Below are positions 23,813 through 32,461 of a DNA stretch of 64,000 nt, piece after piece. The notes under the pieces are model-generated. The model searched no databases, was not told the DNA's origin, and was given only the letters and a program-made list of their open reading frames with translations. How positions within the stretch are numbered: position 1 is the first letter of the stretch; every line of letters starts with the position of its first letter. This DNA comes from CAVQWT01 sp963717705 (lineage in GTDB: Bacteria; Pseudomonadota; Gammaproteobacteria; Burkholderiales; Casimicrobiaceae). The stretch covers positions 186,001 through 250,000 of the forward strand of contig CAVQWT010000005.1 of assembly GCA_963717705.1 (NCBI GenBank). Reading direction: 5' to 3'. The translations under genes and the position numbers were made by a program.

Positions 23813-25267
23813 TCAGAAGCGAGGCAGGTCGGAATGCGGGAGCTTGCCGTGGTGCACGTGCATCTTGCCGAACTCGGCGCAGCGGTGGAGCGTGGGGACG
23901 GCCTTGCCGGGATTGAGCAGTCCGTGCGGGTCGAACGCCGCCTTCACGCCGAGGAAGCGCTCGAGCTCCGCCGGGCGGAACTGCGAGCACATCCCGCGCA
24001 GCTTCTCGACGCCGACGCCGTGCTCGCCGGTGACGGTGCCGCCGACGTCGATGCACAGCTCGAGGATCGCCGCGCCGAAGCGCTCGGCGCGCGACGCCTC
24101 GTCGGCGACGTTGGCGTCGTACATGATCAGCGGATGCAGGTTGCCGTCCCCGGCGTGGAACACGTTGGCGCAGCGCAGGCCGTGCTCGCGCGCGAGCTCG
24201 TCGATGCGCAGCAGCACGTGCGGCAGCGCGCGGCGCGGGATGGTGCCGTCCATGCACAGGTAGTCGGGAGTGATGCGGCCGACCGCGGGAAACGCCGCCT
24301 TGCGCCCCGACCAGAACAGCAGCCGCTCGCGCTCGTCCTTCGACACGCGGATCTCGGTCGCTCCGGCCTCCGCCAGCACGCGCTTGATCTCCGCCATCTC
24401 GGCGGCGACTTCCTCGGGGGTGCCGTCCGACTCGACCAGCAGGATCGCCTGCGCGTCGAGCGGGTAGTTGGCGTGGACGTACGCCTCGACGGCGCGCGTC
24501 GCCGCCTGGTCCATCATCTCGAGCCCGCCGGGGATGATGCCGGCCGCGATCACCGCGCCGACTGCGGCGCCGGCCTTGCCGACGTCGTCGAACGCCGCCA
24601 GCGCGACCTGCGCGAGCTGCGGCTTCGGCGTGAGCTTGACGGTGACCTCGGTGATCACCGCCAGCAGCCCCTCCGAACCGTTGATCAGCGCCAGCAGGTC
24701 GTAGCCCGGCGAGTCGAGACCCTCGCCGCCGAATTCGACGATGTCGCCGGTGATGGTGACGCCGCGGACGCGGCGGACGTTGTGGACGGTCAGGCCGTAC
24801 TTGAGGCAGTGGACGCCGCCGGCGTTTTCGGCGACGTTGCCGCCGATGGTGCAGGCGATCTGCGACGACGGATCCGGCGCGTAATAGAGGCCCAGCGGCG
24901 CGGCCGCCTCGGAAATCGCGAGGTTGCGCACCCCCGGCTGGACGACCGCGGTGCGGGCCAGGGGGTCGATCCCCAGGATCCGCCGGAACTTCGCCAGCGA
25001 CAGCACGATGCCGCGGGGATCGGGCATGGCGCCGCCGGACAGGCCGGTGCCGGCACCGCGGGCGACGACCGGCACCCGGGCTTCGTGGCAGACCTTGAGT
25101 ATCCCGACGACCTGCGCCTCGTCTTCCGGGAGCAGCACGGCCGCCGCCTGGGCGCGGTACAGCGTCAGGCCGTCGCACTCGTAGGGGCGCGTCTCCTCGG
25201 GCGTGGCGAGCAGCGCCGACGGCGGCACGAGGGCCGCAAGCTGCGCGTGGACTGCCGGGTCGAGCAT
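23813..25267 (-). CDS. glcD: Glycolate oxidase catalytic FAD subunit GlcD
   Basis: 484 residues, the first gene of the leftward run. It has the FAD-binding block VPVVARGAGTGLSGGAMPDP, then PDPSSQIACTIGGNVAENAG and HCLKYGLTVHN, and a cap domain with NVFHAGDGNLHPLIMYD and GGTVTGEHGVGVEK. These are the canonical GlcD forms. It should oxidise glycolate to glyoxylate at the membrane, with GlcE and GlcF. Its start is 215 bases from the divergent TRAP operon, so one intergenic region controls both import and oxidation. No dedicated regulator gene (GlcC type) is next to it; the GntR gene at the left edge is 25 kb away. Confidence 0.94.
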   Translation of the reverse strand: MLDPAVHAQLAALVPPSALLATPEETRPYECDGLTLYRAQAAAVLLPEDEAQVVGILKVCHEARVPVVARGAGTGLSGGAMPDPRGIVLSLAKFRRILGIDPLARTAVVQPGVRNLAISEAAAPLGLYYAPDPSSQIACTIGGNVAENAGGVHCLKYGLTVHNVRRVRGVTITGDIVEFGGEGLDSPGYDLLALINGSEGLLAVITEVTVKLTPKPQLAQVALAAFDDVGKAGAAVGAVIAAGIIPGGLEMMDQAATRAVEAYVHANYPLDAQAILLVESDGTPEEVAAEMAEIKRVLAEAGATEIRVSKDERERLLFWSGRKAAFPAVGRITPDYLCMDGTIPRRALPHVLLRIDELAREHGLRCANVFHAGDGNLHPLIMYDANVADEASRAERFGAAILELCIDVGGTVTGEHGVGVEKLRGMCSQFRPAELERFLGVKAAFDPHGLLNPGKAVPTLHRCAEFGKMHVHHGKLPHSDLPRF

Positions 25268-25387
25268 CGGAGGCGGGCCGGTGGATCCGGTCGGTGTGCC
25301 GGTGGTGCGTCCGATTATTCCACATCCCCCGCCCGCTCAGTGCCCGGCGCGGCCGCCGGCCGTTGGACGGCGCGTTGGCGGCCCCGC

Positions 25388-25416
25388 TATACAGGACGCT
25401 CCGGGGGCCCTAGAAT
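25388..25416 (+). promoter_or_regulatory. Candidate promoter of the TRAP operon
   Basis: TATACA (25388-25393) and TAGAAT (25411-25416) are separated by exactly 17 bases and fit -35 and -10 boxes, the latter at five of six positions. The end of the -10 box is 66 bases before the dctP start. An alternative uses TTGGAC (25363-25368) with TATACA as the -10 box at 19-base spacing. A strong ribosome binding site AGGAGGAG follows at 25470-25477 and fixes the dctP start at 25483. Confidence 0.5.
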
Positions 25417-25482
25417 CCGACGCCCGGCACCGATTCCCCGGCCCGGCCGGACTCGATGCCCCCATTCACAGGAGGAGTACCC

Positions 25483-26460
25483 ATGCGGATTTCCCGCCTC
25501 TTTGCCGCGCTCGCCGCAACGGCCGGCCTGGCGCTCGCCGCACCCGCGCTCGCGCAGACGGTCATGAAGATCAACATTTCGCTCGCCCAGAATTCGCACC
25601 AGGGCGTGGCGATCGACACCTTCGCCAAGGAAGTCGAAGCGCGCACCAACGGCCGCTACAAGGTCCAGACCTTCTACTCGGGTTCGCTCGGTGCCGAGCG
25701 GGAGTCGGTCGAGGCGGTGCAGCTCGGCACGCAGGACCTGACGTTCACGTCGACCGGCCCGGTGCCCAACTTCGTGCCCGACGTCGCGATCCTCGACATC
25801 CCGTTCCTGTTCCGCGACTACAACCACGCGCGCTCGGTGCTCGACGGCCCGACCGGCCAGGAGCTGCTGCAGAAGTTTCCGTCCAAGGGCATGGTGGCGC
25901 TGGCCTGGGGCGAGAACGGCTTCCGCCACATGACCAACAGCAAGCGCACGGTCGCGGCCCCGGACGACCTCAAGGGCCTGAAGATGCGGACGATGGAGAA
26001 TCCGGTGCACATCCAGGCGTACAAGGCGTTCGGGATCATCCCGACGCCGATGGCGTTCACCGAGGTGTTCACCGCGCTGCAGCAAGGCACCGTCGACGGC
26101 CAGGAAAACCCGCTGTCGGTCATCACCGCGGCCAAGCTCGACCAGGTGCAGAAGTACCTGTCGCTGACCGGCCACGTCTACTCGCCGGCGCTGTTCCTGA
26201 TGAACAAGGCGTCGTTCGACAAGCTGTCGCCCGCGGACAAGCAGGCGTTCCTCGACGCCGCGAAGGAGGCGGTCAAGGCCAACCGCGCCCGCGTCGACGA
26301 AGACGAGAAGAAGGCGGTCGCCGACCTGCGCGGCAAGGGCATGACCGTCACCGAGAACCTCGACAAGGCCAAGTTCCAGGCCACCCTCGGCCCGACCTAC
26401 GCCGATTTCGGCAAGAAGTTCGGCCAGGAAAACATCGACAAGATCCGCAACGCGAAGTAG
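25483..26460 (+). CDS. dctP: TRAP transporter substrate-binding protein DctP
   Basis: 325 residues. A signal peptide ends at LAAPALAQT, and the mature protein begins VMKINISLAQNSHQGVAIDT. The family blocks VKTFAKEVE-like helix, YSGSLGAERESVEAVQLGTQ, FVPDVAILDIPFLFRDYNHA and DLKGLKMRTMENPVHIQAYK are all present; the conserved arginine of the latter pairs with the substrate carboxylate. This supports import of an organic acid. It is the first gene of dctPQM, and the promoter region is shared with divergent glcD, so glycolate, lactate or a related acid is the best guess. A terminator-like hairpin after the gene probably lowers expression of the two membrane subunits. Confidence 0.93.
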   Translation: MRISRLFAALAATAGLALAAPALAQTVMKINISLAQNSHQGVAIDTFAKEVEARTNGRYKVQTFYSGSLGAERESVEAVQLGTQDLTFTSTGPVPNFVPDVAILDIPFLFRDYNHARSVLDGPTGQELLQKFPSKGMVALAWGENGFRHMTNSKRTVAAPDDLKGLKMRTMENPVHIQAYKAFGIIPTPMAFTEVFTALQQGTVDGQENPLSVITAAKLDQVQKYLSLTGHVYSPALFLMNKASFDKLSPADKQAFLDAAKEAVKANRARVDEDEKKAVADLRGKGMTVTENLDKAKFQATLGPTYADFGKKFGQENIDKIRNAK

Positions 26461-26512
26461 CCGCGGACACGCGCCGGCGGCGTTCCCGCCCCGGCGCGCG
26501 ACGCGCAGACGC

Positions 26513-26534
26513 GAGGCCCGGTCCGCCGGGCCTC
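26513..26534 (+). terminator. Hairpin between dctP and dctQ
   Basis: GAGGCCCGG (26513-26521) pairs perfectly with CCGGGCCTC (26526-26534) around a TCCG tetraloop and is followed by GGTCGTTT, a short T-rich end. A second hairpin, GCGCCGG (26471-26477) with CCGGCGC (26491-26497), lies upstream. Together they suggest partial termination that leaves the binding protein in excess over the membrane subunits, as is usual for TRAP systems. Confidence 0.6.
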
Positions 26535-26636
26535 GGTCGTTTGCGGCCCCCGGGCGACGTCCGTCCGGCCGGTCGCGCGTCCGTCGCGCAGTCGATCACC
26601 GATCCCGCGGCGGCGGACCGGCGCCCGCCGGTTCGC

Positions 26637-26681
26637 TATACTCGCCCGGCAGCACGACCCGATCCCCGGAGGCCCGCCTTG
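26637..26681 (+). promoter_or_regulatory. -10 box and ribosome binding site setting the dctQ TTG start
   Basis: TATACT (26637-26642) fits a -10 box, although no good -35 box is seen. GGAGG (26668-26672) stands six bases before TTG at 26679, which decides this unusual start, because the reading frame has no ATG before the first transmembrane helix. Confidence 0.45.
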
Positions 26682-27173
26682 CGCCACACCCTGCTTGCGA
26701 TCGAGCGCCGCACGACCGCGCTTTCGCTCGCCTTCGCCTGCGCGATGATGGTCGTCGCCGCCTGCCTCGGCATGTACCAGATCCTCGCGCGGTTCGTCTT
26801 CCAGCAGCCGGCCGAGTGGTCGGAGGTGCTGATCCGGTTCTCGCTGATCTGGATGGTGTTCATGGGCGCACCGTCGGCGTTCCGCCAGGGCGCGATGGTG
26901 TGCATCGACCTCGCGCACCGAAAGAGCGGCCCGCTGGTGCGGCGCGCGCTCGAGTGGCTGACCGCGCTGGCCGCGCTGACGCTGCTGGGCTTCATGATCT
27001 GGTACGGCTTCGACTATTCGTGGCGCGCCCGCGTGCAGACGATCAGCGGCCTCGAGTCGTTCTCGATGACCTGGGCTTACCTCGCCATTCCCGTCGGGGC
27101 GGTGCTCTCGATCCCGGGCGTCGTCGGCTGCCTCGTCGACCCCCGGCGCCACGAACTCGACACCGCGCAGTAG
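26679..27173 (+). CDS. dctQ: TRAP transporter small membrane subunit DctQ
   Basis: 164 residues with four hydrophobic helices, the standard DctQ topology. Recognisable segments are ARFVFQQPAEWSEVLIRFSL and WMVFMGAPSAFRQGAMVCID, matching the family pattern of a conserved WxxE and a GA-rich second half. The start is TTG at 26679, supported by GGAGG six bases upstream. It follows dctP after 218 bases that hold two hairpins and a possible -10 box, and precedes dctM by 11 bases. Confidence 0.9.
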   Translation: MRHTLLAIERRTTALSLAFACAMMVVAACLGMYQILARFVFQQPAEWSEVLIRFSLIWMVFMGAPSAFRQGAMVCIDLAHRKSGPLVRRALEWLTALAALTLLGFMIWYGFDYSWRARVQTISGLESFSMTWAYLAIPVGAVLSIPGVVGCLVDPRRHELDTAQ

Positions 27174-27184
27174 GGAGCGAGGCC

Positions 27185-28462
27185 ATGTCCGGAGCCATGC
27201 TGTTGACGATGCTGCTGGGCTTCGCGCTCACGGTGTCGATCGGCGTCTCGATCGGGCTCGCCAGCATCGTCGGCGCGCACCAGTCGAACGTCAACCTGCT
27301 GACGATCGTCAAGGAGATGTTCTCGGCGATCAACAAGTTCCCGCTGGCGGCGATCCCGTTCTTCATCCTCGCCGGCAGCCTGATGGAATCGGGCGGCATC
27401 TCGAAGCGGCTGGTCGAGTTCGCGAAGTCGCTGGTGGGCGGCGTCCAGGGCGGCCTCGCGGCCACCTGCGTGCTGACCTGCATGATCTTCGCCGCGGTGT
27501 CCGGCTCGAGCGTCGCGACGACGTTCGCCATCGGCGCCATCCTGATCCCGGCGCTGGTCAAGCACGGCTACCCGCTCAACTGGGCGGCGGCGCTGCAGGC
27601 GACCTCGGCCGAGCTGGGCGTGATCATCCCGCCGTCGATCCCGATGATCCTGTACGGCGTCTCGGCCGAGGTGTCGATCGGCGAGCTCTTCATCTCCGGG
27701 TTCGGCCCGGGGCTGCTGATCGGCGGCGCGCTGATGCTGTTCGTCGTCGTCTATGCGCGCTGGAAGGGCTACGGCAAGAACGACCACGAGGGCCGCCTGC
27801 CGTTCCTCGTCGCCCTGCGGCACGCGTGGCTCGCGCTGCTGATGCCGGTGATCATCCTCGGCGGGATCTACGGCGGGATCTTCACGCCGACCGAGGCGTC
27901 GGTCGTCGCGGTGTTCTACGCGCTCGTCGTCGGCGTCGGCGTGTACCGCGAGACCAGGATCGCCGACCTGCCGCGGGTGCTGCAGAAGAGCGTGATCTCG
28001 TCGACGGTGATCATGTTCATCATCGCCAACGCCGGCCTGTTCAGCTACCTCATCACCCGCGCCGGCATTCCCGACCAGATCGGCAAGTTCCTGGTCGAGT
28101 GGCTGCAGTCGCCGGCGCTGTTCCTGCTGGGCGTCAATGCGGCGCTGTTCGTCATCGGCATGTTCATCGAGACGTCGGCGTCGATCATCGTGCTGGCGCC
28201 GATCCTGGCACCGGTCGCCGTGCACTTCGGCATCGACCCGGTCCACTTCGGCATCATCATGGTCGTCAACCTCGCGCTGGGGATGATCACGCCGCCGTTC
28301 GGCGTCAACCTGTTCGCGGCCTGCACGGTGGCGAAGGTGTCGCTGGACCAGATCATCGCCAAGCTGATCCCGTTCGTGCTGGTGATCGTCGGCTGCCTGC
28401 TGATCATCACCTACGTGCCGATGCTGTCGATCGGCCTGCGCGACCTCGTCTACGCGCGCTGA
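27185..28462 (+). CDS. dctM: TRAP transporter large permease DctM
   Basis: 425 residues; the sodium-coupled transport channel of the TRAP system. It has about twelve hydrophobic helices, starts GAMLLTMLLGFALTVSIGVS, and carries IPFFILAGSLMESGGIS, the ion-transporter signature GSSVATTFAIGAILIPAL and LGVIIPPSIPMILYGVSAEV, and the second repeat NLALGMITPPFGVNLFAA. Length and motifs are normal. With DctP and DctQ it would import an organic acid; the CoA-transferase gene 15 bases downstream suggests that the acid is then activated to a CoA thioester. Confidence 0.94.
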   Translation: MSGAMLLTMLLGFALTVSIGVSIGLASIVGAHQSNVNLLTIVKEMFSAINKFPLAAIPFFILAGSLMESGGISKRLVEFAKSLVGGVQGGLAATCVLTCMIFAAVSGSSVATTFAIGAILIPALVKHGYPLNWAAALQATSAELGVIIPPSIPMILYGVSAEVSIGELFISGFGPGLLIGGALMLFVVVYARWKGYGKNDHEGRLPFLVALRHAWLALLMPVIILGGIYGGIFTPTEASVVAVFYALVVGVGVYRETRIADLPRVLQKSVISSTVIMFIIANAGLFSYLITRAGIPDQIGKFLVEWLQSPALFLLGVNAALFVIGMFIETSASIIVLAPILAPVAVHFGIDPVHFGIIMVVNLALGMITPPFGVNLFAACTVAKVSLDQIIAKLIPFVLVIVGCLLIITYVPMLSIGLRDLVYAR

Positions 28463-28477
28463 CGGCGCCGGCAGCCG

Positions 28478-29716
28478 ATGGCCGGGAGTCCGCAAGCGGC
28501 AGGCCCCGTCGAGCCCGGCACCGCGCCGCCGCGCCCGCTCGCCGGTCTGCGCGTGCTGGAGCTGGGACAGCTGATCGCCGGCCCCTTCTGCGCCAAGCTG
28601 CTCGCCGAGTTCGGCGCCGACGTCGTCAAGATCGAGCCGCCGGGACTCGGCGACCCGCTGCGCAAGTGGCGGCACCTCAAGGACGGCACGTCGGTGTGGT
28701 GGCACGTGCAGTCGCGCGGCAAGCGCTCGGTCGCGCTCGACCTCCGCCACCCGGAGGGCCAGGCCGTCGCGCGCCGGCTCGCCCGCTCGGCCGACATCCT
28801 GATCGAGAACTTCCGTCCCGGCACGCTCGAGGCCTGGGGCATGGGCTACGACGAGCTCGCGCGCGACAATCCCGGCCTGGTGATGGTCCGCGTGTCCGGC
28901 TACGGCCAGACGGGACCGTACCGCGAGCGGCCAGGCTTCGGCGTCATCGGCGAGGCGATGGGCGGCCTGAGGCACGTCACCGGCACGCCCGACCGGCCGC
29001 CGTCGCGGGTCGGGGTGTCGATCGGCGACACGCTGTCGGCGCTCTACGGCATCATCGGCGCCCTGCTCGCGCTGCAGACGCGCGCTCGCACCGGCCGCGG
29101 CCAGGTCGTCGACGTCGCGCTGTACGAAAGCGTGTTCTCGGTGATGGAATCGACGCTGCCGGAGTTCGATGCCTTCGGCGTCGTCCGCGAGCGGACCGGG
29201 TCGATCCTGCCCGGCATCGCGCCGACGTCGGCGTACCGCTGCGGCGACGGCAGCTACGTGCTGATCGCCGCCAACGCCGACTCGATCTTCCGGCGCCTGT
29301 GCAAGGCGATCGGGCGCGACGACCTCGCCGCCGACGCCGCGCTGGCGCACAACGAGGGCCGCGCCGCGCGGCAGGGCTGGCTCGACGACCAGATCGAGGC
29401 GTGGACGTCGACGCGGGCGCCGGCCGACGTGCTGGCGGCGATGGCAACCGCCGACGTGCCCGCGTCGAAGATCTGCTCGATCGCCGACATCGCCGCCGAC
29501 CCGCACTACGCCGCGCGCGAAATGATCCGCCGGATCGCGCTGCCGGACGGCGGCACGCTGGCGGTTCCGGGGGTCGTGCCGAAGCTGTCGGCGACACCGG
29601 GCGCGATCGCCGGCGGCGGCCCGGCGCTGGGCGAGCACACCGACGACGTGTTGCGCGAGGCCGGCTACGACGACGCGGCGATCGCCGCGCTGCGCGAGGC
29701 CGGGGTCATCGGCTGA
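28478..29716 (+). CDS. CaiB/BaiF-family CoA-transferase
   Basis: 412 residues of the family III CoA-transferases, which move CoA between carboxylic acids. The N-terminal domain has LRVLELGQLIAGPFCAKLLA and EFGADVVKIEPPGLGDPLR; the catalytic aspartate lies in GQVVDVALYESVFSVME; VSGYGQTGPYRERPGFGVI and APTSAYRCGDGSYVLIAA are typical as well. It follows dctM directly and is convergent with the NapB-like gene (16 bases apart). By context it activates the acid imported by the TRAP system; formate, oxalate, succinate or mesaconate transferases look alike at this level, so the substrate is open. Confidence 0.9.
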   Translation: MAGSPQAAGPVEPGTAPPRPLAGLRVLELGQLIAGPFCAKLLAEFGADVVKIEPPGLGDPLRKWRHLKDGTSVWWHVQSRGKRSVALDLRHPEGQAVARRLARSADILIENFRPGTLEAWGMGYDELARDNPGLVMVRVSGYGQTGPYRERPGFGVIGEAMGGLRHVTGTPDRPPSRVGVSIGDTLSALYGIIGALLALQTRARTGRGQVVDVALYESVFSVMESTLPEFDAFGVVRERTGSILPGIAPTSAYRCGDGSYVLIAANADSIFRRLCKAIGRDDLAADAALAHNEGRAARQGWLDDQIEAWTSTRAPADVLAAMATADVPASKICSIADIAADPHYAAREMIRRIALPDGGTLAVPGVVPKLSATPGAIAGGGPALGEHTDDVLREAGYDDAAIAALREAGVIG

Positions 29717-29732
29717 CCGCGGCAGGACGCCT

Positions 29733-30152
29733 CTACTTGCCCGCAGCGGCCAGTGCGGGCGCGCCGGGTCCGCGCGCGGACGTTCCGGCCGCGAGGTGGC
29801 AGGTCGTGCAGACGTAGGACGCGCGCGCCACCGTCGGCTTGCCGCCCTCGCTCCGGAAGTAGTGGCTCGCCGGCATCGGCGTCGCGATGCCGACCTTGGG
29901 ATGTCCGACCAGGTCCGGGCGGTCGTGGCAGGCGAGGCAGGCATTCTTCTGCGCGGTGATCGGCAGGTACGGCTCGACCGCGTGCCGCACCGGCGGCGCC
30001 GCCTCGGCTGCGTCGGCGGAGCGCGCGAACAACGCCGCGGACACGGCCAACGCCGCCACGCCCAGCCACGCGCCGGCCGGCCGGGCGCGGCCGCGCCCGG
30101 GCCCGCGGAAACGGTCGCCTTGGGCCCGCTGCAATCCGCACGCCGGCTTCAT
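29733..30152 (-). CDS. NapB-like dihaem cytochrome c, orphan
   Basis: 139 residues with a signal peptide ending near ARSADAAEA, so the product is periplasmic. Two haem-binding motifs, CLACH and CTTCH, are about 45 residues apart. The surroundings, PPVRHAVEPYLPI, then PMPASHYF and SYVCTTCH, match the NapB small subunit of periplasmic nitrate reductase, including the histidines that act as distal haem ligands. No napA, napC or other nitrate reductase gene is nearby; the gene is instead the last of a leftward operon with an SDR, an aldehyde dehydrogenase and a solute-binding protein, overlapping the SDR stop by four bases. It may accept electrons from a periplasmic or membrane oxidation linked to that operon, but this is inferred from position only. 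Confidence 0.78.
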   Translation of the reverse strand: MKPACGLQRAQGDRFRGPGRGRARPAGAWLGVAALAVSAALFARSADAAEAAPPVRHAVEPYLPITAQKNACLACHDRPDLVGHPKVGIATPMPASHYFRSEGGKPTVARASYVCTTCHLAAGTSARGPGAPALAAAGK

Positions 30153-30904
30153 ACGCACCGCCCGCCGTCGACCTCGAGGCAGGCGCCGGTGATGAACGAC
30201 GCCTCCTCCGACGCGAAGAACACCGCAGCGGTGGCGATGTCCGACGGCTGCGACAATCGCCCCAGCGGAATGCTGGCGACGAACTTCGCCCGCATCTCGG
30301 GCGTGTCCTGGCCCATGAAGTCGGCGAGCATCGCAGTCTCCCCGGCAACCGGGTTGATGACGTTGACACGGATGTTGTCGGGCGCGAGCTCGGCCGCCAT
30401 CGACCGCGAGGTGACGATCGCCGCCCCCTTGCTGCCGTTGTACCAGGTCAGCCCCGGCCGCGGCCGCACGCCGGCGGTGGACGCGATGGTGATGAACACG
30501 CCTTCGCGCCGGTGGCGGAAATGAGGCACCGCGTGCTTCGCCATCAGGAATAGGCTCTTCACGTTGACCGCGTAGATGCGGTCGAACTCCGCTTCCGCGA
30601 CGTCGAGCAGCGGCTGGTTGCGGTGCGTCGTGCCGGCGTTGTTGACGATCACGTGCAGGTCGCCGTACGCGGCGAGCGCGAACGCGACCAGGTGCGACAC
30701 GTCGGCGTCCTTCGACACGTCGCCGGCGCAGAACTTCGCCTGCCCGCCCGCGGCGACGATCGCCTGTGCGACGCGCTCGCCGTTGGCGACGTGGATGTCG
30801 TTGACGACGACCCGCGCCCCCTCGCGCGCGAACCGCGTCGCGATGCCTTCGCCGAACCCGCTGCCCGCCCCGGTGACGATGGCGATCCGGTTGCGCAACC
30901 TCAT
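30149..30904 (-). CDS. Short-chain dehydrogenase/reductase (SDR)
   Basis: 251 residues, classical SDR. The coenzyme loop VTGAGSGFGEGIATRFAREG is at the N-terminus, the structural NNAG motif follows in VIVNNAGTTHRN, and the catalytic YxxxK is YNGSKGA, preceded by a serine in ITIASTAGV. The end is INPVAGETAML and ITGACLEVDGGRCV, usual for NAD(P)-dependent alcohol or 3-oxoacyl dehydrogenases. It lies between the aldehyde dehydrogenase (42-base gap) and the NapB-like gene (ATGA overlap). An alcohol-to-aldehyde or ketone step before the ALDH would fit; the substrate is unknown. Confidence 0.92.
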   Translation of the reverse strand: MRLRNRIAIVTGAGSGFGEGIATRFAREGARVVVNDIHVANGERVAQAIVAAGGQAKFCAGDVSKDADVSHLVAFALAAYGDLHVIVNNAGTTHRNQPLLDVAEAEFDRIYAVNVKSLFLMAKHAVPHFRHRREGVFITIASTAGVRPRPGLTWYNGSKGAAIVTSRSMAAELAPDNIRVNVINPVAGETAMLADFMGQDTPEMRAKFVASIPLGRLSQPSDIATAAVFFASEEASFITGACLEVDGGRCV

Positions 30905-30946
30905 TCGTGACCTCCCCTGTCCCCGCGCGCGGCACCGCCGCGCCGT

Positions 30947-32461
30947 TCAGCCATGCCGCAGCACGACGGTCTTCAGCGTGGTGAATCCGTACAGCGCCTC
31001 GAAGCCCTTTTCGCGTCCGTGGCCCGAGTGCCTGACGCCGCCGAAAGGCAGCTCGACGCCGCCGCCCGCGCCGTAGTTGTTGACGAAGACCTGGCCGGCG
31101 CGGATCGCGCGCGCCATCCGCAGCTGCCGTCCGCCGTCGTTCGTCCACACGCCGGCGACGAGCCCGAAGTCGGTGCCGTTGGCGATCCTCACCGCCTCCG
31201 CGTCGTCGTCGAAAGGCATCGCGGCCAGCACCGGCCCGAACACCTCCTCGCAGGCGAGGCGCGACGCCGGCGGCACGTCGCGCAGCAGCGTCGGCAAGGC
31301 GTAGTAACCCGACCCGGGTGCGTCCGCGGTGAGGGTGCCCTGCCCGGCGATGGCGAGCCCGTCGCGCGACGCGTCGGCGAGGAAGCCCTGGACGCGCTTC
31401 AGCTGCGAATCGCGGATCAGCGGCCCGCAGTCGAGGTCGGCGAGCGCCGGCCCCACCCGCAGCGCGGCAAACCTGGCGCCGAGGCGCTCGAGCACCTCCT
31501 CGTAGCGCGAGCGCTCGACCAGCAGGCGGCTGCCTGCCGAGCAGGTCTGCCCGGCGTTCTGCACGATCGCGTTGACCAGCACCGGCAGCGCGGCGTCGAG
31601 GTCGGCGTCGGCGAACACGATCTGCGGCCCCTTGCCCCCCAGCTCCAGCGTCACCGGGCAATGCCGCTTGGCCGCTTCCTGCGCGACCGCCGTCCCGGTC
31701 GGCGGCGAACCGGTGAACGAGATGTGGTCGATCCCGGGATGCGCGGCGAGTGCGGCGCCGGCCTCGCGGCCGAGTCCGGTGACGATGTTGAGCGCGCCGT
31801 CGGGCAGCCCGGAGGCGGTCGCGAGCTCGGCGATCCGCAGCAGCGACAGGCAAGCATCCTCGGCCGGCTTCACCACGCAGGCGTTGCCGGCGGCAAGCGC
31901 GCCGCCGACGCTGCGGCCGAGGATCTGCAGCGGATAGTTCCAGGGAATGATGTGCCCGGTGACGCCGTGCGGCTCGCGCCAGGTCAGCACCGTGTAGCCT
32001 TCCGGATACGGCAGCGTCTCGCCGTGGAACTTGTCGCACGCCCCGCCATAGAACTCGAAATAGCGGGCGCAGGCGGCGACGTCGGCGCGTGCCTGCGTCA
32101 TCGGCTTGCCGCAGTCGCGCGCCTCGAGCCACGCGAGCTCGTCGGCGTGGTCTGCGATCGCGCGGGACAGCGCGGCGAGCTTGCGTCCCTTGTCGGCCGG
32201 GGACAGCCGGCCCCAGGCGCCTTCGAACGCCACGCGCGCGGCGCGTACCGCGGCGTCGATGTCCGGCGCGCCGCCGCGCGCGATCGACGCGAAGGGCTTG
32301 CCGTCGGACGGGTCGAGCATCGGCAGCGTCTCGCCGCGCACCGGGGGCACGAAACGCCCGCCGATGAAATGCTGCGCCGTCGTGCGCACCGCGAGCGCCG
32401 GCGTGGCGCCGGACACCGCCGCGGCGGCTTCGGACGGCGTTGCAGGCGGACGGGCCGTCAC
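30947..32461 (-). CDS. NAD(P)-dependent aldehyde dehydrogenase
   Basis: 504 residues. The enzyme oxidises an aldehyde to an acid. Clear family blocks are GHIIPWNYPLQILGRSVGGA, VTLELGGKGPQIVFADADLD with the general-base glutamate, the nucleophile in NAGQTCSAGSRLLVE, and EEVFGPVLAAMPFDDDAEAV. The C-terminal GGVELPFGGVRHSGHGREKG is typical of betaine-aldehyde or gamma-aminobutyraldehyde type enzymes. The start is GTG at 32461, overlapping the stop of the solute-binding protein gene (GTGA); about 25 residues precede the ALDH core. The coupling with a transport protein suggests that the aldehyde derives from an imported compound. Confidence 0.93.
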   Translation of the reverse strand: MTARPPATPSEAAAAVSGATPALAVRTTAQHFIGGRFVPPVRGETLPMLDPSDGKPFASIARGGAPDIDAAVRAARVAFEGAWGRLSPADKGRKLAALSRAIADHADELAWLEARDCGKPMTQARADVAACARYFEFYGGACDKFHGETLPYPEGYTVLTWREPHGVTGHIIPWNYPLQILGRSVGGALAAGNACVVKPAEDACLSLLRIAELATASGLPDGALNIVTGLGREAGAALAAHPGIDHISFTGSPPTGTAVAQEAAKRHCPVTLELGGKGPQIVFADADLDAALPVLVNAIVQNAGQTCSAGSRLLVERSRYEEVLERLGARFAALRVGPALADLDCGPLIRDSQLKRVQGFLADASRDGLAIAGQGTLTADAPGSGYYALPTLLRDVPPASRLACEEVFGPVLAAMPFDDDAEAVRIANGTDFGLVAGVWTNDGGRQLRMARAIRAGQVFVNNYGAGGGVELPFGGVRHSGHGREKGFEALYGFTTLKTVVLRHG

